Source: UBA11612 sp963976395
Lineage (GTDB): Bacteria; Pseudomonadota; Alphaproteobacteria; Rhodospirillales; Rhodospirillaceae
Direction of reading: 5' to 3'
Length of the DNA stretch: 18,453 nucleotides
Assembly: GCA_963976395.1 (NCBI GenBank)
Contig: CAXBLG010000069.1
Location: 1 to 18,453, forward strand
This document shows, one piece after another, positions 1 through 6,428 of the stretch (within the stretch, counting starts at the first letter, position 1; the number at the start of each line of letters is the position of its first letter). A program made the position numbers and the translations under genes. The notes under the pieces are model-generated. The model ran no database searches and was not told the DNA's origin. It saw nothing but the letters and a program-made list of their open reading frames with translations.

Positions 1-476
1 GGTGCACAGCGCAATGCATCCATGGCAATTTCACAGGTGCGCTGGATATCCCAACCGTCGGCCGCGTCGATCTTCTCCTGAAGGTCAGCTTGCTCGGCAA
101 GCAAATCATTCATTTCATCGTCGGTCATTTCCTCGGCGAATTTCGCGCTGACTTCCTCAAATCGGTCTAGATAGCCTTTCAACTCGCCGATTCCGTCCAT
201 CACGTTGCCCAGCACATTCTTTTCCGGGTCCAATTCTGGCTCTTGAGCGAGGAATCCAACCTTGGCACCTTCAGAGGCCCAGGCCTCGCCGTTATATTCG
301 GTGTCGAGGCCCGCCATGATGCGAAGCAACGTGGATTTCCCAGAACCGTTGACGCCAAGCACACCGATCTTCGCACCCGGTAGAAACGACAACCAAACGT
401 CCTTCAATACCTCACGCCCGCCGGGGTAGGCCTTGCTCAATTCCTTCATAACGTAGATGTACTGGTAGCTGGCCAT
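1..476 (-). CDS. ettA: Energy-dependent translational throttle protein EttA (ABC-F ATPase), N-terminal part
   Basis: Partial gene: the ATG lies at 476 and the frame runs open off the window edge, giving about 158 N-terminal residues. The translation begins MASYQYIYVMKELSKAYPGG and has a Walker A motif GVNGSGKST near residues 41-49, then GFLAQEPELDPEKNV, a typical ABC-F Q-loop stretch. The charged helical segment after it corresponds to the arm inserted in the first ATPase domain. ABC-F proteins of the EttA type are soluble, lack membrane segments and bind the ribosomal E site to gate translation elongation according to ATP/ADP level; that role comes from the family. It is the most downstream gene of a same-strand run starting at about 3154, but 110 bp with hairpins separate it from the DksA-like gene, so it probably has its own promoter. 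Uup or another ABC-F subclass is the main alternative; the N-terminus fits EttA best. Confidence 0.93.
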   Translation of the reverse strand, partial: MASYQYIYVMKELSKAYPGGREVLKDVWLSFLPGAKIGVLGVNGSGKSTLLRIMAGLDTEYNGEAWASEGAKVGFLAQEPELDPEKNVLGNVMDGIGELKGYLDRFEEVSAKFAEEMTDDEMNDLLAEQADLQEKIDAADGWDIQRTCEIAMDALRCA

Positions 477-502
477 GGCGCGTTGGATTCCCTTAAGTAA
501 AG

Positions 503-552
503 TGCCGCATTCGCGGCAACAGCGTTGGCCGCGCTTTTACCTGACCGCGGCC
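503..552. terminator. Paired hairpins between the DksA-like gene and ettA (possible terminator)
   Basis: Two inverted repeats sit side by side: TGCCGC/GCGGCA (503-508 and 513-518, 4-nt loop) and GGCCGCG/CGCGGCC (527-533 and 546-552, 12-nt loop). The second lies about 35 bp past the DksA-like stop on the minus strand and could end that transcript. No clear U-run follows, so termination is uncertain; either stem could instead sit in the ettA leader. Confidence 0.3.
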
Positions 553-586
553 TTAAGAACAATGGCTGGGAGGTGCCTGATGGCTC

Positions 587-925
587 TTAGGCAGGGCTGC
601 GGCCAGCGCATTTCACGCATGTAGGCGTGGTTGGGTCCAGGACAAGGCGTTTCTCGCCGATTTCCTCATCACAAAGCGCGCAGAATCCGAAGGACTCGTC
701 GTCAATGCGTTTCAAGGTGGCCTCAATGCGGCCGAGTTGAAACCCACGGCGGCGTTCTGCTTCCATGGCCATTGCTTGCTGCTGCATCGCGTCCATGCGT
801 GAGAGGCGGCCCACCGCCTGCTGATCGAGTTCTACGGGCTTACGGTCTTCTCCCGTCCGCGCCTGCGAGGATAGAATTTCTTCGCGCATGGTCATCAGCT
901 TCGCTTTAAAAAGCAGGATATCCAT
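587..925 (-). CDS. DksA/TraR-family zinc-finger protein, short form
   Basis: The 112-aa protein has an N-terminal and central helical region (residues about 1-75, coiled-coil-like) followed by a C4 zinc finger. The finger is CALC at residues 82-85 and CVKC at 103-106, with all four cysteines intact. Members bind in the secondary channel of RNA polymerase and modulate initiation, often with ppGpp. Full DksA is about 140-150 aa; this short form, with the segment GRLSRMDAMQQQAMA at the coiled-coil tip, is the type common in alphaproteobacteria. The tip has one Asp (D45) rather than the DxxD-type pair of classical DksA, so classical DksA activity should not be assumed. A good ribosome site (AGGAAGG) lies 6-7 nt before the ATG. 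It lies between ettA and a small hypothetical gene on the same strand. Confidence 0.85.
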   Translation of the reverse strand: MDILLFKAKLMTMREEILSSQARTGEDRKPVELDQQAVGRLSRMDAMQQQAMAMEAERRRGFQLGRIEATLKRIDDESFGFCALCDEEIGEKRLVLDPTTPTCVKCAGRSPA

Positions 926-957
926 AGTGCCTTCCTAGCTATGCAGCGAAGGTTGGC

Positions 958-1221
958 TCAGGGCGTCCCAATGCGAGGTTTTTGCCCGCTGCTTGGGCCG
1001 AAGGCCTTGTCGAGAATGCGTGTGGAATCTTCAGCCAGCGCGATTGCGTCGCTTATCAGCCCAAGAATTTTCATATTGTTCTGCATTACGTGCAGAGCTT
1101 CCAGACGCGAATCATCAGAAATCTTAAGCGCCCGCGACAGAACATCCTTACGAATGAGAAGAAGTATATCCTCTAGTTTATATCCATCCGGCTTATCGTC
1201 TGTGGCAAGAAAATGGCTCAT
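958..1221 (-). CDS. Small hypothetical protein, 87 aa
   Basis: I do not recognise a named family. The protein starts MSHFLATDDKPDGYKLEDIL and is mostly predicted helical, with no membrane segment, signal peptide or cysteine. It carries repeated charged/aliphatic heptad-like patterns (LEDILLLIRKDVL, then NNMKILGLISDAIALAED) that would suit a small helical bundle or dimer. It is likely real: a strong ribosome site (AAGGGAGGGG) stands just upstream of the ATG, and it falls in line with its same-strand neighbours. It is separated by 32 bp from the DksA-like gene downstream and by 94 bp from the cytochrome-like gene upstream. An overlapping opposite-strand frame (941-1366) has no ribosome site and crosses two genes, so it is a shadow. 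Confidence 0.65.
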   Translation of the reverse strand: MSHFLATDDKPDGYKLEDILLLIRKDVLSRALKISDDSRLEALHVMQNNMKILGLISDAIALAEDSTRILDKAFGPSSGQKPRIGTP

Positions 1222-1315
1222 GTCCCCTCCCTTAGCGATGATTTGTTCATTCGACCCTGCTCTATCACCCTGGTCAAGAGCAGAGCCACCTACGGCGCTC
1301 GCAATGCAGCAGTCA

Positions 1316-1780
1316 TTAGGTAGATGGCCGAGATTTCGACAACCAGTGGATCAGGAAAACCCCTAGCGCCGCAAGACCGACACTCCAATGGACAACAGAG
1401 GTGATGTCATCCAGTTCCTGGCTTTCGACATAATACAGCGCATAACCGCTTATGGTCAGCACGACCATAACCCCGACCATGGTCCCGCCCGACCACCGCC
1501 TCCAGTTCATATTCCAGCCGCGAACGATATGGATGGCCCAAAGCATGCCGAACAGACCTATTGCCACAAATGAAAAAGCAGCATGAAACTGAAGCCATGT
1601 TTTTTCCAGCGGGTTATTTTGAAATCCGAACGGACCTTCGGTTTGCAAGAAGTAGTGATAGATCAGCCAAAGAACGCCCGTGATCCAAACGCCGGCAAAC
1701 GTCACATACAACGTCAAGCGCCGACTACGAGATAAACGAAGCGGTCCTCGTTCACCCCTGCTTGCCGCACGCTCGCTCAT
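1316..1780 (-). CDS. Four-helix membrane protein, cytochrome b-like partner of a flavinylated protein
   Basis: The 154-aa protein has four predicted membrane segments at about residues 24-44, 64-86, 98-118 and 128-147. Five histidines lie in or next to them: H42, H66, H84, H131 and H145. H66 and H84 in helix 2 and H131 and H145 in helix 4 are spaced so they could ligate two stacked b-type haems, as in small DUF4405/cytochrome b561-like proteins. The ATG overlaps the apbE stop by 4 bp, which implies translational coupling. Given the two genes upstream (ApbE and an exported FMN-binding protein), its likely job is to carry electrons between the quinone pool or another membrane donor and the covalently bound FMN outside the cytoplasm. 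Haem binding is inferred from histidine placement. It lacks the PepSY periplasmic domain of larger flavin reductase partners. Confidence 0.72.
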   Translation of the reverse strand: MSERAASRGERGPLRLSRSRRLTLYVTFAGVWITGVLWLIYHYFLQTEGPFGFQNNPLEKTWLQFHAAFSFVAIGLFGMLWAIHIVRGWNMNWRRWSGGTMVGVMVVLTISGYALYYVESQELDDITSVVHWSVGLAALGVFLIHWLSKSRPST

Positions 1781-2664
1781 GACGCCACTCCAAGTTTCCG
1801 CCAGCCGCTACGGACATTATGTAAATAGGCCGCAGCACCTTGGCGCCGCAGAATTGAATCCGCCTTCGGACCTTTCGCTAGAACGACTTTAGTCAAAGCA
1901 TCGGCAATCACGCACTCTTCAGCGAGGACGGTCACAAAACTACGCGCACCAACAACACTGCGACGGGTTCCATCTAGATGCGGCCCAATCGCTTTACCTG
2001 CCCGCCTACGGCCGAGGCCATAGCCGCTGCTGCTTGCTACGCTACCGTTCTCTATCTCCAATACCGGAATTGTTTTTCCGGCTGGCTGAACATTTAACTG
2101 GACGCGTTCTGCTGAAGGACCTCGCACACGAAGGTCTCCACCCGCGTTGACGCAGCACTGTATTTCCTGGTCGACCCCAAGCGCTGCTATAGCTCGGTCA
2201 ACCGCATATCCTTTGGCGATACCGCCTAGATCGATCCAAAGCGGACGATGAAACTGCACACGATTTCCTTTCATCAGTTCAATATCGCGCCAGGACGCTT
2301 TCAGATCCGGCACTTCGGAAAACTCTGGTGGCGGCAAAAGCCCCCAATCAACAAGATATCCGGCAATCGTGGGGTCAAATACCCCACCAGTGTCCGCCGC
2401 CAAGCTAACAGCGCGGCTCAAAACTTCAAATGTATATGGGTGGACTTCAACAGAATTTCGGTGCGCCGCTCCATTGAGTTGGCTGAGGTCGCTCGCACGC
2501 TCGTGAAAACTCATCAAGCCATGCACCTCAGCAATGGCGGCGAATCCTCGGTTGATTGCGCTGTGTGCCTCCGCTTCAGGAACCCCCTGAATACTAATCC
2601 TCACCAGGGTTCCGAGAAGCGGACGCGCGCGCTCAACCCGCGGATGGAGTGACAAAGAGGCCAT
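1777..2664 (-). CDS. apbE: ApbE-family FAD:protein FMN transferase
   Basis: The 295-aa protein covers the whole ApbE fold. Visible elements in order are RPLLGTLVRI (14-23), MSFHERASDLSQLN (51-64), GGVFDPTI (93-100), DLGGIAKGYAVD (145-156), NAGGDLRV (173-180) and the C-terminal metal-site region ADALTK (254-259). ApbE transfers FMN from FAD to a Thr of an (S/T)GxT motif in a partner; the partner here is evidently the FMN-binding protein encoded immediately upstream, whose 3' end overlaps this gene by 32 bp. Two oddities stand out. The usual ADALST/ADALDT metal-site Thr is Lys (K259, with Thr one residue earlier). The N-terminus also shows no signal peptide or lipobox, although the partner is exported; an in-frame TGA two codons before the ATG rules out a longer start. 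Whether it acts in the cytoplasm or reaches the periplasm another way is open. Confidence 0.87.
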   Translation of the reverse strand: MASLSLHPRVERARPLLGTLVRISIQGVPEAEAHSAINRGFAAIAEVHGLMSFHERASDLSQLNGAAHRNSVEVHPYTFEVLSRAVSLAADTGGVFDPTIAGYLVDWGLLPPPEFSEVPDLKASWRDIELMKGNRVQFHRPLWIDLGGIAKGYAVDRAIAALGVDQEIQCCVNAGGDLRVRGPSAERVQLNVQPAGKTIPVLEIENGSVASSSGYGLGRRRAGKAIGPHLDGTRRSVVGARSFVTVLAEECVIADALTKVVLAKGPKADSILRRQGAAAYLHNVRSGWRKLGVAS

Positions 2665-3154
2665 GAGTCACAAGAACGCGGCGGACCCCTTCTGTGATAT
2701 GTGACACTGACAAAGTCGTGCCGGAAATATTAAGAATATCTCCCTCTAGACTTAGCGTTCCGCGGCGCTTGCCGACAAACTGCGCCCGCCAGTCCGCATG
2801 ACGGACCTGATTCCAGCGCTCTAAGCATTCAAGAATCTCGATGCCCTTGACCACGCCATCTTCATCAAGTGCCACCGCATAGGTAATCCAGTCATCACGA
2901 CCGGCAACCTGATCGATAAAAAACCAACCGCCGGTCGATACCTCCCATACTTTTATATGACGGCTCCAGACTGTGACCTTAGCCTCGTCAATAATCTTTT
3001 CTTTTTGCTGATCGTTGATCGAGAAGAAAGCTTTTTTGAAACTTGCGCCGGGAAAAAGAAGCTCCTGCGCCTTTTCGAGCGACAGATACTGATCGGCTTG
3101 AACCGGAGCGCTCGCCACAATAGCGGCGGGTATGAGCATAAACTGAAAGCGCAT
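2633..3154 (-). CDS. Exported FMN-binding-domain protein (covalent FMN carrier)
   Basis: The 173-aa protein has a probable Sec signal peptide (residues 1-20, ending APVQA), then an FMN_bind domain. The domain core includes GWFFIDQVAGRDDWITYAVA (76-95) and VKGIEILE (102-109). The flavinylation motif is SGTT at 144-147, followed by the usual helix (LSVSHITEGVRRVL); the Thr at 147 is the expected acceptor, in the place of the SGAT motif of NqrC and RnfG. It is the first gene of the module, followed by apbE (32-bp overlap) and the cytochrome b-like gene (4-bp overlap). By family logic it is a periplasmic one- or two-electron flavin carrier. No c-type haem motif (CxxCH) is present, so electrons probably reach it directly from the membrane partner. 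No clear ribosome site precedes the ATG. The physiological acceptor is unknown. Confidence 0.82.
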   Translation of the reverse strand: MRFQFMLIPAAIVASAPVQADQYLSLEKAQELLFPGASFKKAFFSINDQQKEKIIDEAKVTVWSRHIKVWEVSTGGWFFIDQVAGRDDWITYAVALDEDGVVKGIEILECLERWNQVRHADWRAQFVGKRRGTLSLEGDILNISGTTLSVSHITEGVRRVLVTHGLFVTPSAG

Positions 3155-3285
3155 GGGTAGTCACAAGCCTTAGAGCAAATATGCAGCCGAGCTCAATATC
3201 GGCGAACCATTAGCCAAATATATGCGCGAATTGTCAACGTTGCAGCCCAATTAGCGCATTTGCGTACGACGCATGGTCCAGAATC

Positions 3286-3321
3286 GTTACGGCCGCACCC
3301 TTGAAAAGGTGCGGCCGTAAC
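3286..3321. terminator. Perfect 14-bp inverted repeat downstream of aceA
   Basis: GTTACGGCCGCACC (3286-3299) pairs perfectly with its complement at 3308-3321 across an 8-nt loop. It starts 40 bp past the aceA stop on the minus strand, so a terminator or 3'-end stabiliser of the aceA mRNA is the likely role. No U-tract follows on either strand, so factor-independent termination is not assured. Confidence 0.55.
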
Positions 3322-3360
3322 TTTCCCCTGTCCCCCAACAGGATCGAAGGCTTAGCTGCG

Positions 3361-4650
3361 TTATTCAGCGGCCTCGGTTGCTTTGAACTGAGCCGTTTCC
3401 GTCGATTCTGCCATGGCGCTTGTGGAAGCCGCACCGCCGGAGATGACCTCAGACACGGCATCAAAATATCCAGTACCGACTTCGCGCTGGTGACGTGTGG
3501 CGGTGTAGCCCTGAGCTTCGCTGGCGAATTCAGCTTCCTGCAATTCAGAGTATGCCGCCATACCACGATCACGATATCCGCTGGCGAGTTGAAACATGCC
3601 GTAATTGAGCTGATGGAAACCGGCTAAGGTCACAAACTGAAACTTGTAGCCCATGGCGCCGATTTCTTTCTGGAAGTTGGCGATGGTGTCCGCATCCAGT
3701 TTGGCCTTCCAGTTAAAGGACGGCGAGCAGTTGTAGGCCAGCATCTTACCGGGATATTCCTTGTGAATTGCGTCGGCGAATTTACGCGCATCATCAAGGT
3801 TCGGCGTAGACGTTTCCCACCACAGCAAATCGGCATGCGGGGCATAGGCCAGACCGCGCGCGATGCACGCATCAACCCCATTGCTGACATGGAAAAACCC
3901 TTCCGGTGTCCGCTCGCTGCTGGTAATGAAGGGCTTGTCGCGATCATCAACATCACTGGTGATAAGCTTGGCGCTTTCCGCGTCGGTACGAGCGACAACA
4001 AGTGTCGGCACACCCATCACGTCAGCGGCGAGCCGCGCTGCAATCAAGGTACGTACATGTTGCCCGGTCGGGATAAGAACCTTACCGCCCAAATGACCGC
4101 ATTTCTTTTCTGAGGACAACTGGTCTTCGAAGTGAACGCCAGCCGCACCCGCTTCAATGAAGTTCTTCATGATTTCGAATACATTGAGCGGTCCGCCAAA
4201 GCCGGCTTCGGCATCGGCAACAATCGGCGCGAACCAATCGCGCGTCACCTTGCCTTCGGCCACTTCGATTTGGTCAGCCCGCTGCAAGGAGCGATTAATC
4301 TTGCGGCACAATTCCGGCGCGGAGTTCGCGGGATACAGGCTCTGGTCCGGGAACATGGCGCCGGCGGTATTGTTGTCGGCGGCGACTTGCCAACCGGACA
4401 AATAAATCGCCTTCAATCCGGCACGCACCATCTGCATGGCTTGGTTCCCGGTCAGCGCGCCAAGCGCGTTGATGTAGGGCTCTTCGTGCAGCAGGGTCCA
4501 AAGCTTATTCGCGCCACGTTCCGCAATTGTGCTGGCTGGGGTTACGGACCCGCGCAGGCGCAGAACATCCGCCGCCGTGTAATTGCGTGAGATGCCGTCA
4601 AAACGGCCCTTGGGCGCGGAAGGAATAAGCACGGAGAAATCGGTCGTCAT
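3361..4650 (-). CDS. aceA: Isocitrate lyase
   Basis: The 429-aa protein matches the bacterial isocitrate lyase length. It carries the catalytic signature KKCGH (residues 182-186, Cys184 as the acid/base), SGWQVAAD at 85-92, and the metal- and substrate-binding stretch from IVADAEAGFGG (143-153) to FEDQL. It cleaves isocitrate to glyoxylate and succinate in the cytoplasm, the first step of the glyoxylate shunt, needed for growth on acetate, fatty acids and other C2 sources. AGGAG lies 10 nt before the ATG. The gene is divergent from a RamB/ScfR-type regulator at 4966, a pairing in which the regulator usually controls aceA; the shared spacer holds TTTGC-type candidate operators. The C-terminal 20 residues are Ala/Thr/Glu-rich and probably disordered. 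Methylisocitrate lyase is unlikely from the overall sequence. Malate synthase is not in the window. Confidence 0.97.
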   Translation of the reverse strand: MTTDFSVLIPSAPKGRFDGISRNYTAADVLRLRGSVTPASTIAERGANKLWTLLHEEPYINALGALTGNQAMQMVRAGLKAIYLSGWQVAADNNTAGAMFPDQSLYPANSAPELCRKINRSLQRADQIEVAEGKVTRDWFAPIVADAEAGFGGPLNVFEIMKNFIEAGAAGVHFEDQLSSEKKCGHLGGKVLIPTGQHVRTLIAARLAADVMGVPTLVVARTDAESAKLITSDVDDRDKPFITSSERTPEGFFHVSNGVDACIARGLAYAPHADLLWWETSTPNLDDARKFADAIHKEYPGKMLAYNCSPSFNWKAKLDADTIANFQKEIGAMGYKFQFVTLAGFHQLNYGMFQLASGYRDRGMAAYSELQEAEFASEAQGYTATRHQREVGTGYFDAVSEVISGGAASTSAMAESTETAQFKATEAAE

Positions 4651-4678
4651 ATTCAGGGTGCTCCTGTTTGTATTATCT

Positions 4679-4951
4679 GCTCATTTGCGAGCGGCGTCTT
4701 AATTTTGAATGCGGATCGTTTTGTGCGACGCAACTATAATCACATAAAAATGATGCGGCGCACAATGCGCTTGGCGGCACAACACTCGGAAATCAGCCGG
4801 ATTGAGTCTGGCAAAACGATTCTCCGAGAAGCGACTCTACCATTTTGTGCTGGTACGGACTTTACAGTTTTGCAGGGACTAGGTCTAACTAATTGAAATA
4901 AAAAGAGTTAATGTGTATAAAGGTGATTCTTGACGCTTGTTAGTTTGTAAA
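4679..4951. promoter_or_regulatory. Candidate TTTGC-type operators between aceA and the RamB-like gene
   Basis: Three stretches resemble the RamB-type core (AAAGTTTGCAAA): GCTCATTTGCGAGC (4679-4692, with GCTC/GAGC arms), AGTTTTGCAGG (4866-4876) and AGTTTGTAAA (4942-4951). The first lies 29 bp before the aceA ATG; the last lies just before the regulator's start. The whole spacer (4651-4965) is AT-rich compared with its surroundings and has no convincing gene. Assignment rests on similarity to the actinobacterial consensus recalled from family knowledge, so each site is tentative. Confidence 0.35.
4893..4921 (+). promoter_or_regulatory. Sigma70-like promoter of the RamB-like regulator
   Basis: TTGAAA (4893-4898) is followed after exactly 17 bp by TATAAA (4916-4921), five of six matches in each box. 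The predicted transcript start, near 4928, leaves a leader of about 38 nt with no Shine-Dalgarno sequence. A second, weaker pair TTGACG (4930-4935) - 17 bp - TATGTA (4953-4958) would start transcription at or one base before the ATG, giving a leaderless mRNA. Confidence 0.55.
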
Positions 4952-4954
4952 TTA

Positions 4955-4966
4955 TGTAAATTTACA
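4955..4966. promoter_or_regulatory. 12-bp perfect palindrome overlapping the regulator's start codon
   Basis: TGTAAATTTACA is a perfect palindrome that ends on the A of the ATG at 4966. It is preceded by a related half, TTTGTAAAT (4944-4952). The site overlaps the weaker -10 box and the start codon and lies downstream of the stronger promoter, a position suited to autorepression. No binding protein is proven; the adjacent HTH protein is the obvious candidate. Confidence 0.4.
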
Positions 4967-6414
4967 TGGCTAAAAACGCAGCAAATAAGATATTTGCCGG
5001 ACCGCGCCTCCGGCGTCTGCGCCGCGATTTAGGGCTAACTCAGGTGCAAATGGCCGAGGGCCTGGCGATCTCGCCCAGCTATCTTAACCTTCTAGAGCGC
5101 AATCAGCGCCCCCTGAGCGCCCAATTACTGCTGAAACTGGCCGACGCCTACGATGTTAACCTTAAGGGCCTCGCTGGTGACCAGGGGGGACGAACCATAT
5201 CTGACCTCAAAGAGGTCTTTAGCGATCCACTACTGGAGAGCTTCGATGTCGGCCCCCAGGAGCTGATGGACCTTCACGGCACCTCTCCTGCCGCCGCGCA
5301 GGCCCTGGTAGCCCTGTACCGCGCCTATCGCCAGACCGCTGAACAAACTGCCGGCCTGACGGAAAAAATGACCGATCTGAACGCCGCCAATCCGGCCGAA
5401 TCGGTCGCCTTCCCGGTCGAAGAGGTGCGCGATTTTTTTGTCGCTCACAAAAATCACTTCCCCGAACTTGAAAGCGCCGCCGAAGACCTTTGGGCCCGGT
5501 CGTTAACCAAAGCCGACTCACTAGGCGCCGGCTTGCGCCAGCACTTAAAAACCCATCACAGCATGGCAGTGCAGGTCATGCCGGTGGAATTCATGGATCA
5601 GTTGGTGCGGCGCTTTGACCGCCACAGCAACCGCTTGTTCCTATCCGAAGCTCTGCCCCATTCAGCGCGGAATTTCCAAATCGCGTCACAGATCGGTCTT
5701 CTGGAACACGGCAGCCTTCTCGATAGCATCATCGGACAGGGCCGTACGCTTCAGGAAGAGACGCGGCGCCTGTTGCGCATCTCCCTCGCCGGTTATTACG
5801 CCGGTGCTGTTTTGATGCCCTACGAGAAATTTTTGAAGGCTGCAGAGAAGAAGCGCTACGATATCGAGCTTTTATGTCAACGCTTTGATGTGAGCTTCGA
5901 GCAAGTCAGCCATAGGCTCACAACGCTGCAGCGGCCGGGATCACCGGGCATCCCCTTCTTCTTCATTCGTATTGATCCGGCAGGAAATATTTCCAAACGT
6001 CTCAGCGCCGGCGGTTTTCATTTTGCCCGGTTCGGTGGCGCCTGCCCGCGCTGGAATGTGCATGAAGCTTTTCGCAATCCGGGAAAGATCGTCACTCAAA
6101 TTGTTGAGATGCCCGACAAGACGGCCTATTTCTCTATCGCACGCTCGGTGGATGGACTTCACAATGGGCACCACGCGCCGCTAACCCAACTCGCCATCGG
6201 CCTCGGCTGCGAAATCTCGCACGCTCCGCGTCTTGTTTATTCCGATGGTTATGATCTGGACACCCTTAAACTCGCCACGCCTATCGGCCTGACTTGCCGC
6301 CTTTGCGAGAGGGTGGGATGCGGGCACCGCGCCTTCCCGCCGCTCAGCCGCAAGCTGATCGTCGATGAAAGCATGAAGACCGCCTCGCCCTTCATGTTTC
6401 ACAGTCACGACTAG
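4966..6414 (+). CDS. RamB/ScfR-type short-chain fatty acyl regulator (XRE HTH, IrrE-like and DUF2083 domains)
   Basis: The 482-aa protein opens with an XRE-type helix-turn-helix (about residues 12-70: RLRRLRRDLGLTQVQMAEGL, then SPSYLNLLERNQRPL). A central IrrE/ImmA-like region spans about 180-320, including LRISLAGYYAGAVLMPYEKF. It lacks the HExxH protease motif, so proteolysis is not expected. The C-terminal DUF2083 region (about 325-475) ends in a cysteine cluster CRLCERVGCGHRAFPP (444-459), typical of this family. RamB controls the glyoxylate cycle in corynebacteria and mycobacteria, and the related ScfR occurs in alphaproteobacteria; the divergent aceA neighbour supports the same role here. 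No ribosome site precedes the ATG. The two hydroxyacid oxidase genes follow with a 14-bp gap and may be co-transcribed. The effector (acyl-CoA or other) cannot be read from sequence. Confidence 0.9.
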   Translation: MAKNAANKIFAGPRLRRLRRDLGLTQVQMAEGLAISPSYLNLLERNQRPLSAQLLLKLADAYDVNLKGLAGDQGGRTISDLKEVFSDPLLESFDVGPQELMDLHGTSPAAAQALVALYRAYRQTAEQTAGLTEKMTDLNAANPAESVAFPVEEVRDFFVAHKNHFPELESAAEDLWARSLTKADSLGAGLRQHLKTHHSMAVQVMPVEFMDQLVRRFDRHSNRLFLSEALPHSARNFQIASQIGLLEHGSLLDSIIGQGRTLQEETRRLLRISLAGYYAGAVLMPYEKFLKAAEKKRYDIELLCQRFDVSFEQVSHRLTTLQRPGSPGIPFFFIRIDPAGNISKRLSAGGFHFARFGGACPRWNVHEAFRNPGKIVTQIVEMPDKTAYFSIARSVDGLHNGHHAPLTQLAIGLGCEISHAPRLVYSDGYDLDTLKLATPIGLTCRLCERVGCGHRAFPPLSRKLIVDESMKTASPFMFHSHD

Positions 6415-6428
6415 CTCGACACAACAGC

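Noticed and set aside
941..1366. 141-residue open frame on the plus strand
   Set aside because: It runs opposite to the 87-aa gene and into the cytochrome b-like gene, has no ribosome site and no recognisable motif.
2248..2652. 134-residue open frame on the plus strand
   Set aside because: It lies wholly inside apbE on the other strand and has arbitrary composition.
3234..4590. Several open frames overlapping aceA on both strands
   Set aside because: aceA is a full-length, motif-complete gene; the others are shadows without ribosome sites.
4655..4700. Sigma70 promoter of aceA (GATAAT at 4672-4677, minus strand)
   Set aside because: No acceptable -35 box at the right distance and the start would fall on the ribosome site.
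4705..4896. 63-residue open frame in the aceA-ramB spacer
   Set aside because: It has no ribosome site and no family features; the AT-rich spacer is better explained as regulatory.
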